Assembly: GCA_036268875.1 (NCBI GenBank)
Contig: DATATI010000074.1
Coordinates: 245,422 to 309,421 of the forward strand
Origin: Polyangia bacterium
GTDB lineage: Bacteria > Myxococcota_A > Polyangia > Fen-1088
Length of the DNA: 64,000 nucleotides
Direction: 5' to 3'
Positions within the stretch are counted from its first letter, which is position 1, and the number at the start of each line of letters is the position of its first letter. Made by a program: the position numbers and the translations under genes. Below the pieces are notes generated by a model. It worked only from the letters and a program-made list of their open reading frames with translations, was not told the origin of the DNA and did no database searches. Shown in pieces: positions 47,016 through 55,710 of the stretch.

Positions 47016-49058
47016 GTGGCCGAATCGCAGGACATCATCGACTACCTGGTGGCGCACGGGGCCTACGTCGAGGCGGCCCGGCAGTGCGTCGAAGGCGGCG
47101 ACCTGCCGCGGGCCATTCGCCTGCTGGAACGGGTGTGGCAGTTTCGCGAGGCCATCCCGCTGGCCCTGACCCTGGGCGATCGCCCGCTGGCGGTGCGCCT
47201 GGCGCTGGATGCCAGCCTGCCCGAACGCGCGGTGGAGATCGCCGCCCAGATCGCCGACGACGCGCCGATCGAACTGGGCGCCGCGGCCGACGCCTTCGCC
47301 AGCCGCGGGCGCCACTTCGAAGCAGCGCGTACCGCAGAGCGCGCCGGGGATCTGCTGCGCGCCGCCGCCCACTATCGCCGCGCCGGCGCCAACCTGGATG
47401 CCGCCCGGGTGCTGGAATTGTCCGGTGATCATCACCAGGCGGGCGTGATCTACGAAGGGTTGGTTCAACAAGGCACCGACGACGAGGCGGCGGCGGCGCG
47501 GCTGGCCCTCGGTCGCCTGCTGGGGCGCCTCGGCCACCACCACGACGCCGCCCGCTTGTTGCAGGTCGCCGCGCGCCACGTCCAGCACCGCCACGCCGCC
47601 AGCCGTGCGTTGTGCGGCGAGCTTCTGGCCCTGGGCTTTCGCGAGGCGGCCACCGAAGTGCTGACGCGTCTGCGCCAGGACGCGCCGGAGCTGCCGCCCT
47701 CGCCCGAGGCGTTCGCCGAGATCGAACGCGTCGCCACGCTGTCCGACGGGCCCGGCGCGCGCGGCGTCGACGTGGGGCTGTTGCGCCGGCGTTTTCGCAT
47801 CGTTCGCCTGATGGGCGGCGGCGCCACCGCCCGGGTGTACGAGGCGCTGGACACCCTGCTCGGTCGACCGGTGGCGGTGAAGCTGCTGGCCGTCGGCGCC
47901 GGCGGCACGGGCGCCGAGCGTCACGCCTACCTGCGCTTTGCCCGTGAGGCGGAGGCGGCCGGTCGCCTGCGCCACCCGCACATCGTCACCCTGCACGACT
48001 TCGACGAGGCGCAGGGGCTGTTCGTGCTGGAGCTGATGGTGGGCGGGACGCTGACCGATCGCTTGCTGGCCACTGGTCCCCTGCCGCCGGTGGTGACGCG
48101 CCGGCTGGCCCTGGACCTCCTGTCGGCGCTGGCCGCGGCGCACGAGCGGGGGATCATTCACCGCGACGTCAAACCGGCGAACATTTTTTTCGACGCCGCC
48201 GGCAACGCCAAGCTCGGCGATTTCGGTGCCGCCCACCTGAACGATTTCGGGCAAACGCAGACCGGGGGCCTGATCGGCACGCTGGCCACCATGTCGCCCG
48301 AACAGATCAGCGGTCAGACGATCGGCTTTGGCGCGGATCTCTATGCGCTGGGGGTGACGCTGTTCGAAGCGCTGACCGGGCGGCCGCCATTCTTGGGCCC
48401 GGACATCGTCGCCCAGCACCTGTCGGAAACGCCGCCGCCGGCATCGGCGATTCGTCCCGGGCTGGCCCCTCTGCACGACCAGGTGCTGGGGCGCGCGCTG
48501 AGCAAGGCGCCCGAGCTGCGCTTCCCATCGGCCGAAGCGATGGCGGAGGCCATCCGGCGCTGGCCCACCGACGCCGTGGCGCCGTCGGTGTCGATGCCCG
48601 CGCCGGCCGCCGCCGGCGGACCGATCGTCCTCGCCACCGGCAACAAGCCCGATGCTGAGGACGACGGCGAGGTTTTGATGCGCACCGAACAGGGGGCGTT
48701 GTTCTTGGCCCGCGACGCCCGGGTGGGCCGCGCCGTCCTGCGCGACGCCCGCACGCAACCCATCGAAGAAGACGAGCTTAGCCAATTGCGCCTGCTGGCC
48801 ACGGCGGGCGGGCCGCACGTCCAGCGCATCTTGGAAATCGCCGCCGATCGGCGGCGCATCGTTTACGAAGCGATCGCCGGCCTGGCCGTGCCGCTGGATG
48901 AACTGACCGACAGCGAACGCGCGCTTTTGGCCCCGCTGCTGTCCGGCCTGCGCGCCACCGGCGCTGTCACCGGCGTCGTCGGGGTGGTGCGCACCGCCGG
49001 CGGCCCGGTGATCCTGGTGGCGCCGCCGCTGCCGCCGGGAGCCCCCTGGCCGGCCTGA
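47016..49058 (+). CDS. Ser/Thr protein kinase with N-terminal TPR-like repeats
   Basis: The 680-residue protein begins with about 240 residues of Ala/Arg-rich helical repeats (YVEAARQCVEGGDLPRAIRL style), then a kinase domain at about 258-510: the glycine loop MGGGATARVYEA, the ATP lysine in PVAVKLLAV, HRDVKPANIFFDAAGNAKL with all catalytic residues, GDFGAAHL and GTLATMSPEQISG. The C-terminal 170 residues, after a Pro/Ala linker, are a divergent second region that I do not recognise. GTG 47016 is preferred because TACCAT (47001-47006) lies nine bases upstream; ATG 46995 is in frame and would add seven residues. No membrane helix is obvious. Confidence 0.85.
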   Translation: MAESQDIIDYLVAHGAYVEAARQCVEGGDLPRAIRLLERVWQFREAIPLALTLGDRPLAVRLALDASLPERAVEIAAQIADDAPIELGAAADAFASRGRHFEAARTAERAGDLLRAAAHYRRAGANLDAARVLELSGDHHQAGVIYEGLVQQGTDDEAAAARLALGRLLGRLGHHHDAARLLQVAARHVQHRHAASRALCGELLALGFREAATEVLTRLRQDAPELPPSPEAFAEIERVATLSDGPGARGVDVGLLRRRFRIVRLMGGGATARVYEALDTLLGRPVAVKLLAVGAGGTGAERHAYLRFAREAEAAGRLRHPHIVTLHDFDEAQGLFVLELMVGGTLTDRLLATGPLPPVVTRRLALDLLSALAAAHERGIIHRDVKPANIFFDAAGNAKLGDFGAAHLNDFGQTQTGGLIGTLATMSPEQISGQTIGFGADLYALGVTLFEALTGRPPFLGPDIVAQHLSETPPPASAIRPGLAPLHDQVLGRALSKAPELRFPSAEAMAEAIRRWPTDAVAPSVSMPAPAAAGGPIVLATGNKPDAEDDGEVLMRTEQGALFLARDARVGRAVLRDARTQPIEEDELSQLRLLATAGGPHVQRILEIAADRRRIVYEAIAGLAVPLDELTDSERALLAPLLSGLRATGAVTGVVGVVRTAGGPVILVAPPLPPGAPWPA

Positions 49059-49079
49059 CCGCGCGCGGCCAGCGCCCCC

Positions 49080-50555
49080 TTACTTCTTTTCGTGTGACGA
49101 CTTTTCGCCGGTGGTCTTGCGATCGCTGCCCGCAGCCTTGTCGGCCGGCAGGGCCGCGCTGAACTTGCGCGGGCCGCCGGCAGCGCTGAGCGCGTGCGCG
49201 CCGATCCCGCCCATCGCCTTCAACATGGGCAGTTGGTTCGGCAGGTTGCCCTTTTCGTCGGCGAACACCAGCTCGCCGAATTTATCCAGGGCATGAAAAT
49301 CGCCGACCATCGGCGGCGACCAACCCGACGCCTGCTGCGCCTTGCCCTTGGGCACGTCCATGCGGAACATGTTGATGCGCCAGATGTCGCCCGGGCTGGG
49401 CGGCAGCTTCGGGCCCTCGGTGGCCAGCCCCTTGACGTCTTCCAGCGGGATCGCCATCTCGACCGTCCAGCCTTTGTCCTGATCCTCGCGCTTGTTCAGC
49501 GTGCCGTTGACGTGAACCTTGACGTTCATCTTCGAGTTCCACGAGTACGGTTTCTTCTTCGGGTCGATGCTGTCCTCGTACTTCCGGTAGGTCGGCAGGT
49601 AGGTGTCGAACACGTTGCCGTTCGGCGCCACCTGCAGCTCGATGTACGTCTTGCCGTTGCCGTCGGCGTCGATCATCAGCTCGTCGGCTTCTTCCGACCA
49701 CAGCTTGTCGTCGCGCTTGGTCAGGTTGGCCCAGACGTCGGTGTCGCTGTTGTCAAAGGCGACGTAGAGGTTCTTGTTGTCCCACAGCAGCTTGGCCTCG
49801 GTCTTCTGATCGGCCGGCGCTCCGTTCATGGTGTTGACGAACGGGCCCGTCGACGGCGCGTCGGCCCAGGCGGCGTCGTCCAGCTTGCCGTCGATCTTGA
49901 TTGGCTTTCCGACCATCCGGGCGATGTAACGCTTGCGCGGCGCCTCGGCTTTCGGCGCGACCTTCACCGGCACGGTGGCGGCCAGGATGCGGTTGTCGCC
50001 GTCGTTGGGTCCGGACTTGATCGGCATGCGCGTCGCCCCCCGCCACAGGCCCACGTAGACGTTCATGGTCGGCAGACTCCAGCTGCTGGCCACGTGGACG
50101 GTGTGCTCGTCGCGGATGATCTCGCCGGCCTTCCAGCGATTGATCGGGTACTTGCCCTTCACCACCGGGTGGTCGGCGTTGACGAAGTTCTGGTGGTTCG
50201 GTCCTTCCAGGTGGGTGAAGGTCTTCCAGCCGTCGCCGGGCGACGCCACCAGCTTCCAGTAGTGAATCAGCTTGAAGTCCTTGCCCGGCTCCATCACCGC
50301 CGGGTCGGTGTCCATGCCCAGGTAGACGACCTTGCCGTCAAGATCAGCGTTCACCGCGTACTTCGGCGTGGGAGCGGTGGTGAGGATGTTCTGCTTGGCC
50401 ACCTTCATGTCTTCTTCGGTGGGTTTGTCGTCGTCCTGCTCCACGCAGGCCGTCGCCAGCAGCGACATGGCACAGGCAGCCAGACCAAGGCGACACAAAG
50501 ACCGCGAAAAACGTGCGAACGGCGAAGACAACGAAACCGACCGGTTCATGCGCAT
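49080..50555 (-). CDS. Lipoprotein with a CBM9-like domain
   Basis: The 491-residue protein has a lipoprotein signal with Cys37 (SLLATAC) and the tail EQDDDKPTEED. The first half (to about 210) contains motifs such as YLGMDTDPAVMEPGKDF and YVGLWRG that I do not assign. Residues about 215-430 match a family 9 carbohydrate-binding-like beta-sandwich: GKPIKIDGKLDDAAWADA, TEAKLLWDNKNLYVAFDNSD, IELQVAPNGNVFDTYL and WTVEMAIPLEDVKGL. The C-terminal Lys-rich end is probably flexible. It is probably an outer-membrane protein binding a glycan or other ligand. It is divergent from the LCAT-like gene. Confidence 0.83.
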   Translation of the reverse strand: MRMNRSVSLSSPFARFSRSLCRLGLAACAMSLLATACVEQDDDKPTEEDMKVAKQNILTTAPTPKYAVNADLDGKVVYLGMDTDPAVMEPGKDFKLIHYWKLVASPGDGWKTFTHLEGPNHQNFVNADHPVVKGKYPINRWKAGEIIRDEHTVHVASSWSLPTMNVYVGLWRGATRMPIKSGPNDGDNRILAATVPVKVAPKAEAPRKRYIARMVGKPIKIDGKLDDAAWADAPSTGPFVNTMNGAPADQKTEAKLLWDNKNLYVAFDNSDTDVWANLTKRDDKLWSEEADELMIDADGNGKTYIELQVAPNGNVFDTYLPTYRKYEDSIDPKKKPYSWNSKMNVKVHVNGTLNKREDQDKGWTVEMAIPLEDVKGLATEGPKLPPSPGDIWRINMFRMDVPKGKAQQASGWSPPMVGDFHALDKFGELVFADEKGNLPNQLPMLKAMGGIGAHALSAAGGPRKFSAALPADKAAGSDRKTTGEKSSHEKK

Positions 50556-50628
50556 GCGGCGTTTCTAGCGGAGCCTTTCTGGTTTTGCAATTCCCGACCG
50601 CCTGCCGGTTCTGATAAGCTAAGGTGGC

Positions 50629-51672
50629 GTGCGTCCTTTGTTGGTCATTCCGGCGCTCTTCGGGACGGAGATTCATGACGAGGAGCTAGGCGCCATCTGG
50701 GGAACCTTCGGCTGCCTGTACCGCGGCCCCCGCATCGGCACCCTGGCCGGCCTGCGCGGCCGGCCCGGCAAAGTGATGAGTCAGATCCCCATCCTGGGCG
50801 GCATTCGCTATGACGTGTTCGGGACGCTGCTGCGGGTGCTGGAGAGCATCGGGTACAAGCCTGGCTCGACCATGCACCTGCACGCTTATGACTGGCGGCT
50901 ATCAGCGATGACGCTGGGGCAATCGCTGGCGACGGAGATTCGCCGGCTGGCCGCCGCCAGTGGCAGCGAGATCGATCTGCTGGGACTGTCGAACGGAGGC
51001 CTGCTGATGCGAGCGGCGTATGCCGTCGACAGCGATCTGCCGGTGCGGCGGGTGGTGACGTCGGGCGCGCCCCTGGCGGGATCGCTTGAGACCCTGGCTT
51101 GTCTGCACGCCGGCTTTCAGTTCGCGCCGTTCGGGCGCACGGTCTCGCCCCAAGAGTTCATTGCATGCCCGGGCGCCGTGGATTCCATCCCCACACCCGA
51201 CGTGCCCAGCTTCTTTCAGCACGGCCGAGGCGGCGACCAGCAGCCGTTCGATCTGTACGACGTGGCGACCTGGAAGGCGTTGCGGCTGTCGGTCTTTCGT
51301 GGCCGCACGCCGTCCGACGAAGAGGCCTGGACGCGGGTGATGACCGAACGCCTGCGCCAGACTCGCGCCGGCTGGGAGAAAATGCGCAACGCCCCCGCCC
51401 CGCGCGAACTGGTCTGCGTCTGCGGCGCCGGCCTGCCCACCCAGGTGCGGGTGGTGGTGCGCGATCGCCAGGCTCTGGTCCCGGGCGAGGGCAAGGTCAG
51501 CCGGTTGCCGGCCGACGCGCTGGCCGACGGCGACGGCGGCGTCAGCGTTGCCAGCGCCACCGGGTGGACCGGCGCCGATGCGCGCGTCATCAAGATTCCC
51601 GTCGGCCGCCACCGGGACGTGGTGCGCACCCCGGCGGCCTTCGCCGCCATCACCGACGCGCTGAAGAACTAG
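50629..51672 (+). CDS. LCAT/PGAP1-like alpha/beta hydrolase
   Basis: The 347-residue protein is a soluble alpha/beta hydrolase with no obvious signal peptide. The nucleophile Ser is in LLGLSNGGLLMRAA (GxSxG form GLSNG), the oxyanion region is the N-terminal LLVIPALFGTEIHDEE, and the C-terminal His is likely in VGRHRDVVRTP. The acidic residue is probably near DALADGDGGVS. This layout (DWR motif in HAYDWRLSAM) matches lecithin:cholesterol acyltransferase-like lipases and acyltransferases. The start is GTG 50629. It overlaps the convergent small gene by four bases. Confidence 0.8.
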   Translation: MRPLLVIPALFGTEIHDEELGAIWGTFGCLYRGPRIGTLAGLRGRPGKVMSQIPILGGIRYDVFGTLLRVLESIGYKPGSTMHLHAYDWRLSAMTLGQSLATEIRRLAAASGSEIDLLGLSNGGLLMRAAYAVDSDLPVRRVVTSGAPLAGSLETLACLHAGFQFAPFGRTVSPQEFIACPGAVDSIPTPDVPSFFQHGRGGDQQPFDLYDVATWKALRLSVFRGRTPSDEEAWTRVMTERLRQTRAGWEKMRNAPAPRELVCVCGAGLPTQVRVVVRDRQALVPGEGKVSRLPADALADGDGGVSVASATGWTGADARVIKIPVGRHRDVVRTPAAFAAITDALKN

Positions 51673-51959
51673 ATCGCGGCGGCGACTGCCGCCTCGGCGC
51701 CCACGCTGAGCTTCGACGACGGCGTGGCCATCACCCGCACCGAAACCGTCTTGGCGATCTCGCTGATCAGGATGGGCGCGCCGGCGGGAATTCTGCCGTC
51801 GTCGAACACCCCGCAGGTGGCCAGCAGCGCGTCGTCCACCGACGGGAACACCCCGACCAACACGTGCCCGCAGACCACCGCGAAGCGCCCCGGGTAAAGC
51901 CGCAGCAGATCGTCCTTCATCGCCTCGAACACGCGCGCTTCGTCGGTGTTTTCCAGCAT
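51669..51959 (-). CDS. Small protein of unknown function, DUF5678-like
   Basis: The 96-residue protein has a helical start (MLENTDEARVFEAMKDDLL) and a compact beta-hairpin core (YPGRFAVVCGHVLVGVFPSV, then ILISEIAKTVSVRVM). The YPGRFAVVCGHVLVG-type pattern resembles DUF5678-like small proteins of unknown function. ATG 51959 is supported by a promoter that ends six bases upstream; the longer open frame from 52148 would begin before that promoter. It is divergent from the BrkB gene. Confidence 0.65.
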   Translation of the reverse strand: MLENTDEARVFEAMKDDLLRLYPGRFAVVCGHVLVGVFPSVDDALLATCGVFDDGRIPAGAPILISEIAKTVSVRVMATPSSKLSVGAEAAVAAAI

Positions 51960-51965
51960 GAAACA

Positions 51966-51994
51966 AGCATCGCTCCGCCGATCGCGGCGGTCAA
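51966..51994 (-). promoter_or_regulatory. Promoter of the small DUF5678-like gene, leaderless layout
   Basis: TTGACC (51989-51994), a 17-base spacer and GATGCT (51966-51971) on the minus strand, six bases before ATG 51959. A CCGCCGATCGCGGCGG palindrome occupies most of the spacer (51976-51991 including part of the -35), so a dimeric regulator could bind there. Confidence 0.5.
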
Positions 51995-52050
51995 AAAAAT
52001 TAGGCGGTTGCGGCCGACACAGCGAGCGCGGTCTACTGTCCGCGCCGCGC

Positions 52051-53382
52051 ATGCGCCCCACCCTGCAGCAGTTCCGTGCCTTCATCGGCGGCAACCGGTA
52101 CACCGCGGGCGCCACCGCCCAGTTTTCGCGGCGGGCGCGGGCGGCCATCTATCTCTACCGACTGGCGGTGCGCATCCTGGCCCAGTGGGCGCGCGACAAG
52201 TGCCCGCAGCAGGCGGCGGCGCTGGCCTTTCAGACCGCCCTGTCGCTGGTGCCGGTCACGGCCATCGCCTTCTCCGTGCTGCGGGCCACGGGATCGCTGG
52301 ACGCCGAATCGAATCTATCGGCCTTCATCGCCCGCAACATCTTCCCGCAGCTGGAAGACGTCGCCGTCCACATCGAGGCCTTCTCGAAGAACATCAGCAT
52401 CGGCGCCCTAGGCGGCGGTGGATTGTTCTTCACCCTGATCACCTGCTACTCGCTTTACAACTACGTCGAAGGGATCTTCAACGACATCTGGCGCGTCGGC
52501 CAGCGCCGCACGCTGATGGGCAAGCTGCTGACGTTCTACGCGATGGTCACGCTGCTGCCGACGCTGGCCGGGTTCTCGCTGTACTGGTCGGGAAAGTTGA
52601 TCTCGTCAGGCAGCGCCTCGCAGTTCTTCGCGCCGCTGCTGCTGGAGATGATCGCTTTGGTTCTGATGAACAAGCTTTTGCCCCGCGCCCTGGTGAACTG
52701 GAGCGCGGCCGTGACCGGCGCCCTGGTCACCGGGTTCGCGCTGGAGGCGATGAAGTTCGCGTTCGTCGCCTACGCCAAGAAGCTGATGCTGCGCAGCTAC
52801 GCCGGCGTCTACGGCCCGCTCGGTTTGATCCCGCTGGTGCTGGTGTGGATTTACGCGGCGTGGCTGCTGGTGTTGCTGGGCGCCGAGATCGCGCACGCCT
52901 TGCAGAACCTGCGGCTGCTGGAGGCCGAGGATCGCCGACAGCGCGGGGACGAGCCGATCAACGGGCTGGTGGCGGCGCAGCTTCTGGCCGCCGTCTCGGC
53001 CACGCACCAGACGGGCGGCGCCGGCCACCGCAAGGATCGCCTGGCCACGGAGTTCGGCCTCACCCCCGACATCGTCGAGCGCATCGCCGAACGACTGAAG
53101 GCGCGTGGCCTCATCGCCGAGGTGCAAGGCGATCTGAACGGCTATATCCCGGCGCGCCCGGCCAGCACGATCACCTTGGACGATGTCCTTGCAGCGTTTC
53201 GTTCGACCGACGTGGAGATCGCCGAGGGCGCCACCTCGCCGGCGTTGCAGGCGCTCATCACCGACCTCGAAGAAGGCCGTCACCGCCGCATCGCCGGGGT
53301 CACCATCGCCGATCTGCTTCCCGACACCGACAACACCGTGGTGGCGAGACCGGAAGGCGTGCCCGAGGCGACGGGTGATTAG
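52051..53382 (+). CDS. YihY/BrkB-family inner-membrane protein with a C-terminal winged-helix domain
   Basis: The 443-residue protein has the family membrane core: a basic start, AAALAFQTALSLVPVTAIAF, GGGLFFTLITCYSLYNYVEG, FNDIWRVGQRRTL, YAMVTLLPTLAGFSLYWSG and PLGLIPLVLVWIYAAWLLVLLG, six helices in all. After about residue 310 there is a soluble part with KDRLATEFGLTPDIVERIAE and ARGLIAEVQGDLNGYIPARP, a winged-helix-like pair. The family was once called ribonuclease BN by mistake; no nuclease motif is present and its function is unknown. ATG 52051 starts the core; an in-frame start at 51946 would overlap the divergent gene. Confidence 0.87.
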   Translation: MRPTLQQFRAFIGGNRYTAGATAQFSRRARAAIYLYRLAVRILAQWARDKCPQQAAALAFQTALSLVPVTAIAFSVLRATGSLDAESNLSAFIARNIFPQLEDVAVHIEAFSKNISIGALGGGGLFFTLITCYSLYNYVEGIFNDIWRVGQRRTLMGKLLTFYAMVTLLPTLAGFSLYWSGKLISSGSASQFFAPLLLEMIALVLMNKLLPRALVNWSAAVTGALVTGFALEAMKFAFVAYAKKLMLRSYAGVYGPLGLIPLVLVWIYAAWLLVLLGAEIAHALQNLRLLEAEDRRQRGDEPINGLVAAQLLAAVSATHQTGGAGHRKDRLATEFGLTPDIVERIAERLKARGLIAEVQGDLNGYIPARPASTITLDDVLAAFRSTDVEIAEGATSPALQALITDLEEGRHRRIAGVTIADLLPDTDNTVVARPEGVPEATGD

Positions 53383-53421
53383 GGAATTTGAAAGGTGCCG
53401 GTCACGTTTCTGCGCTCCTTA

Positions 53422-53459
53422 GTCCAGTCCAAATTCCTTCCGATCAGAACGGACCGGAC
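53422..53459. terminator. Weak hairpin between convergent genes
   Basis: GTCCAGTCC at 53422-53430 can pair with GGACCGGAC at 53451-53459, with one G-T wobble and a 20-base loop. No T-tract follows on either strand, so a bidirectional terminator is only possible. It is the only structure seen in the 102 bases between the two stop codons. Confidence 0.25.
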
Positions 53460-53484
53460 CCTTCAGATTCCCTGCGACGAGTTT

Positions 53485-54375
53485 CTAGCCCAGCGCTTTC
53501 CGCCGCACTTCGCGGAAGGCGTCGCTTGCTTCGTCGTGGGCGCGCGTGACCACTGTGATGCGATTGCCGTCGAACTCGTAGATGTTGTAGCGGGCGCGTT
53601 TTTCGGCGCTGCCGGTGTATGACGCCGAGCCGGCGCCGATGATGGGGATGGGGCGCCCGCCCGGGCCGGGCAGTGTGGCGCTCTCGTCTTTGTGATCGTG
53701 GCCGTGCAAGACCAGCTCGGCGCCGGCGCGTCCAAGGACGTCGGCGAACGACTGGCGATCGCGCAGATTGCGCGACTCGGCGCCCTTCAGCATGACTGGC
53801 GGGTGGTGAATCAAAACCACGCGGGTCTTGCCTTGCAGCGCTGGCGACGTCAGCGTGGCCTCCAGCCGTTGCAACTGAGCGGCGCCGACTTCACCCCAGG
53901 CGCCCAGATCGCCGGTGGGCACGCAGCTGGTCACGCCGATCAGCGCCACGTCGCCACGCAGGCGGACGAACGGATACGGCTGGTCGCGATCGACCGGCAC
54001 GTCGGGCGCCTGAAAAGACGCGAACAAGGTTTCAAAGCGACGAGCGTCGAAGACATCGGCCACGTAGGCGTCGTGATTGCCGGGGATGATGGTCGCGGTC
54101 GCGCCCGACACGCCGGCGGCCGCCAGCCAGCGCAGCGACGCCTGCCATTCCGCTTCGAGGGCGATGTTCGACAGATCGCCGGTGACGGCCAGATGATCCA
54201 GCGCCTGCGCGCGCACGTCGTCACCCAGCGCCGCCAGCAAGTCCATCTTGTGCTTGCGGCGGCGGTTCAGGACCAGGTTCACGGCGCCGATGGCGCGCTT
54301 GCCGGTGAACTGACCCAGGCGCGCGCCGTCGAAGCCGCGAAAGTGCGGGTCGGTGACGTGGCCCAGACGGAACAT
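53485..54375 (-). CDS. Calcineurin-like metallophosphoesterase
   Basis: The 296-residue protein has the five metal-binding blocks: the first GHVTDPHFRGFD, second VTGDLSN, third TIIPGNHDAY, fourth VLIHHPP and fifth LVLHGHDHKDES. It hydrolyses phosphoester bonds in an unknown substrate. ATG 54375 is preceded by a GGGGAGGG-type Shine-Dalgarno and lies five bases after the stop of the EEP gene; the longer open frame is a shadow. Its tandem position with an EEP-family gene suggests related nucleic-acid, nucleotide or phospholipid work. Confidence 0.9.
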   Translation of the reverse strand: MFRLGHVTDPHFRGFDGARLGQFTGKRAIGAVNLVLNRRRKHKMDLLAALGDDVRAQALDHLAVTGDLSNIALEAEWQASLRWLAAAGVSGATATIIPGNHDAYVADVFDARRFETLFASFQAPDVPVDRDQPYPFVRLRGDVALIGVTSCVPTGDLGAWGEVGAAQLQRLEATLTSPALQGKTRVVLIHHPPVMLKGAESRNLRDRQSFADVLGRAGAELVLHGHDHKDESATLPGPGGRPIPIIGAGSASYTGSAEKRARYNIYEFDGNRITVVTRAHDEASDAFREVRRKALG

Positions 54376-54380
54376 GATGC

Positions 54381-55259
54381 TTACCCTCCCCTCGTCGGCA
54401 GGTTCACCAGCGTCGGGCCCGACCCGGGGTGGTTGGCGGCCATCTGCACCTCGGCCACCACGCCGTAATGGTCGGAAGCGAACAGCCGTTCGCCGCTGGG
54501 CATGACCGCCGGCTCGTCGAACATGAGCCGCGCCGAGTGCAAGGTGCCGCGGCCGTCTCGGCGCGGTGGTGTAACAAAAATGTAGTCGAGTCGCCGATCG
54601 CTGCGCAGAAAAGCCAGGCGTTCGGTGTAAGGGTTGCTGCGCGCCCAGGTGAACCCGGGCTGGCCGGCGTGCAGGATGTCCCAGGCGTCCTGGTAATAGA
54701 CGCGGCGACCGCCCAGGGTGGTCAGCCCGCACAGCCAGCGAATCTCGTCGGCGTGCGGGACGGCGTTGAAATCGCCCATCAGGATCTGTGGGTTGTCACT
54801 TTTGTGCGCGGCCAATGCGTCTTCGATGGCCAGCACCTGCGCCTCGCGCTTGTCGCCTTCATGCTCGCGGTAGCTGAGGTGCGTGCTGTGCACCCAGAAA
54901 GAACCGAAGTCGGGTGAATCGATGCGCGCCGACAGCAAGCCGCGGCCTTCTTGCGGGGTAGCGTGCGGCAACACCTTGATCTCGTGCGCACCGATCGGTG
55001 GACGCGACAGCACGGCCAGGCCTTCGTGGCCGCCGCCCCATTCGGTGGTCGGCGCGAACACGTGCGCGTAGCCGCGGCTGCCGGCCAGCGCCTGCGCCTG
55101 GTTCATCACCCGCCCCGGCACGGCCCGCACCTCTTGCAGGGCCACCACGTCGGGCTGCAGGCTGTCCAGCTTTTCGGCCACCAGCGCCAGCCGATTTTCC
55201 CAGGGACCGTTTTCCCCCCACAGGTTCAGCGTCAAAAACCGCAGGAATTTGTGTGTCAT
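54381..55259 (-). CDS. Endonuclease/exonuclease/phosphatase-family protein
   Basis: The 292-residue protein has the EEP fold blocks: FLTLNLWGENGPWENR, PDVVALQEVRAVPG with the metal Glu, ILMGDFNAVPHADEI, RLDYIFVTPP and the catalytic ERLFASDHYGVVAEV. Members are nucleases, sphingomyelinases or inositol phosphatases; none can be chosen here. ATG 55259 is the family start, and the upstream in-frame extension would enter the queD gap. No signal peptide is seen. Confidence 0.9.
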   Translation of the reverse strand: MTHKFLRFLTLNLWGENGPWENRLALVAEKLDSLQPDVVALQEVRAVPGRVMNQAQALAGSRGYAHVFAPTTEWGGGHEGLAVLSRPPIGAHEIKVLPHATPQEGRGLLSARIDSPDFGSFWVHSTHLSYREHEGDKREAQVLAIEDALAAHKSDNPQILMGDFNAVPHADEIRWLCGLTTLGGRRVYYQDAWDILHAGQPGFTWARSNPYTERLAFLRSDRRLDYIFVTPPRRDGRGTLHSARLMFDEPAVMPSGERLFASDHYGVVAEVQMAANHPGSGPTLVNLPTRGG

Positions 55260-55297
55260 CCCGTCATCCCCATTGCCCCGTCGCCCTTGCCCGCCTT

Positions 55298-55660
55298 TCA
55301 GGGGCCGCGATACGTGCACGTGCTGTCGAAGGTCTCGGACACGGTCACCGCCGACAGATGGGGGAGCTGTGGGCGCAAAGCATTCCAGATGTAGACCGCC
55401 ATGTTCTCCGAGGTGGAGTTCTCAAGGCCCGGGACGTCGTTCAGCGTGTGGTGATCAAAGCGGCTCTGCAGGGGGGCCCAGGCGTCATCCATCACGCCGT
55501 AGTCGATGAGCCAGCCGGTATGAGGATCGATGGGTCCACGGACTTCCAGCGTGACGCGATAACTGTGCCCGTGAATGCGCGCGCATTTGTGGCCGGCGGG
55601 AACCCGCGGCAGGTGGTGCGCCGATTCGAAGCGGTACTCCTTGGTCAAGGTCACGATCAT
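55298..55660 (-). CDS. queD: 6-carboxy-tetrahydropterin synthase-like (6-pyruvoyl-tetrahydropterin synthase family)
   Basis: QueD-type enzymes turn dihydroneopterin triphosphate into 6-carboxy-tetrahydropterin for queuosine, or 6-pyruvoyl-tetrahydropterin in other members. The 120-residue protein has FESAHHLPRVPAGHKCARIH, where the Cys is the catalytic residue, HGHSYRVTLEV (zinc His pair), NSTSENMAVYIWNAL and VTVSETFDSTCTY. No other queuosine gene is adjacent, so the pathway assignment is family-based. ATG 55660 lies 11 bases after a GATAAT -10 (55672-55677). Confidence 0.88.
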   Translation of the reverse strand: MIVTLTKEYRFESAHHLPRVPAGHKCARIHGHSYRVTLEVRGPIDPHTGWLIDYGVMDDAWAPLQSRFDHHTLNDVPGLENSTSENMAVYIWNALRPQLPHLSAVTVSETFDSTCTYRGP

Positions 55661-55710
55661 CTCGCCGCAAGATTATCACGACGAGCGGCCACGACCGGGA
55701 CTGGCGCGCG

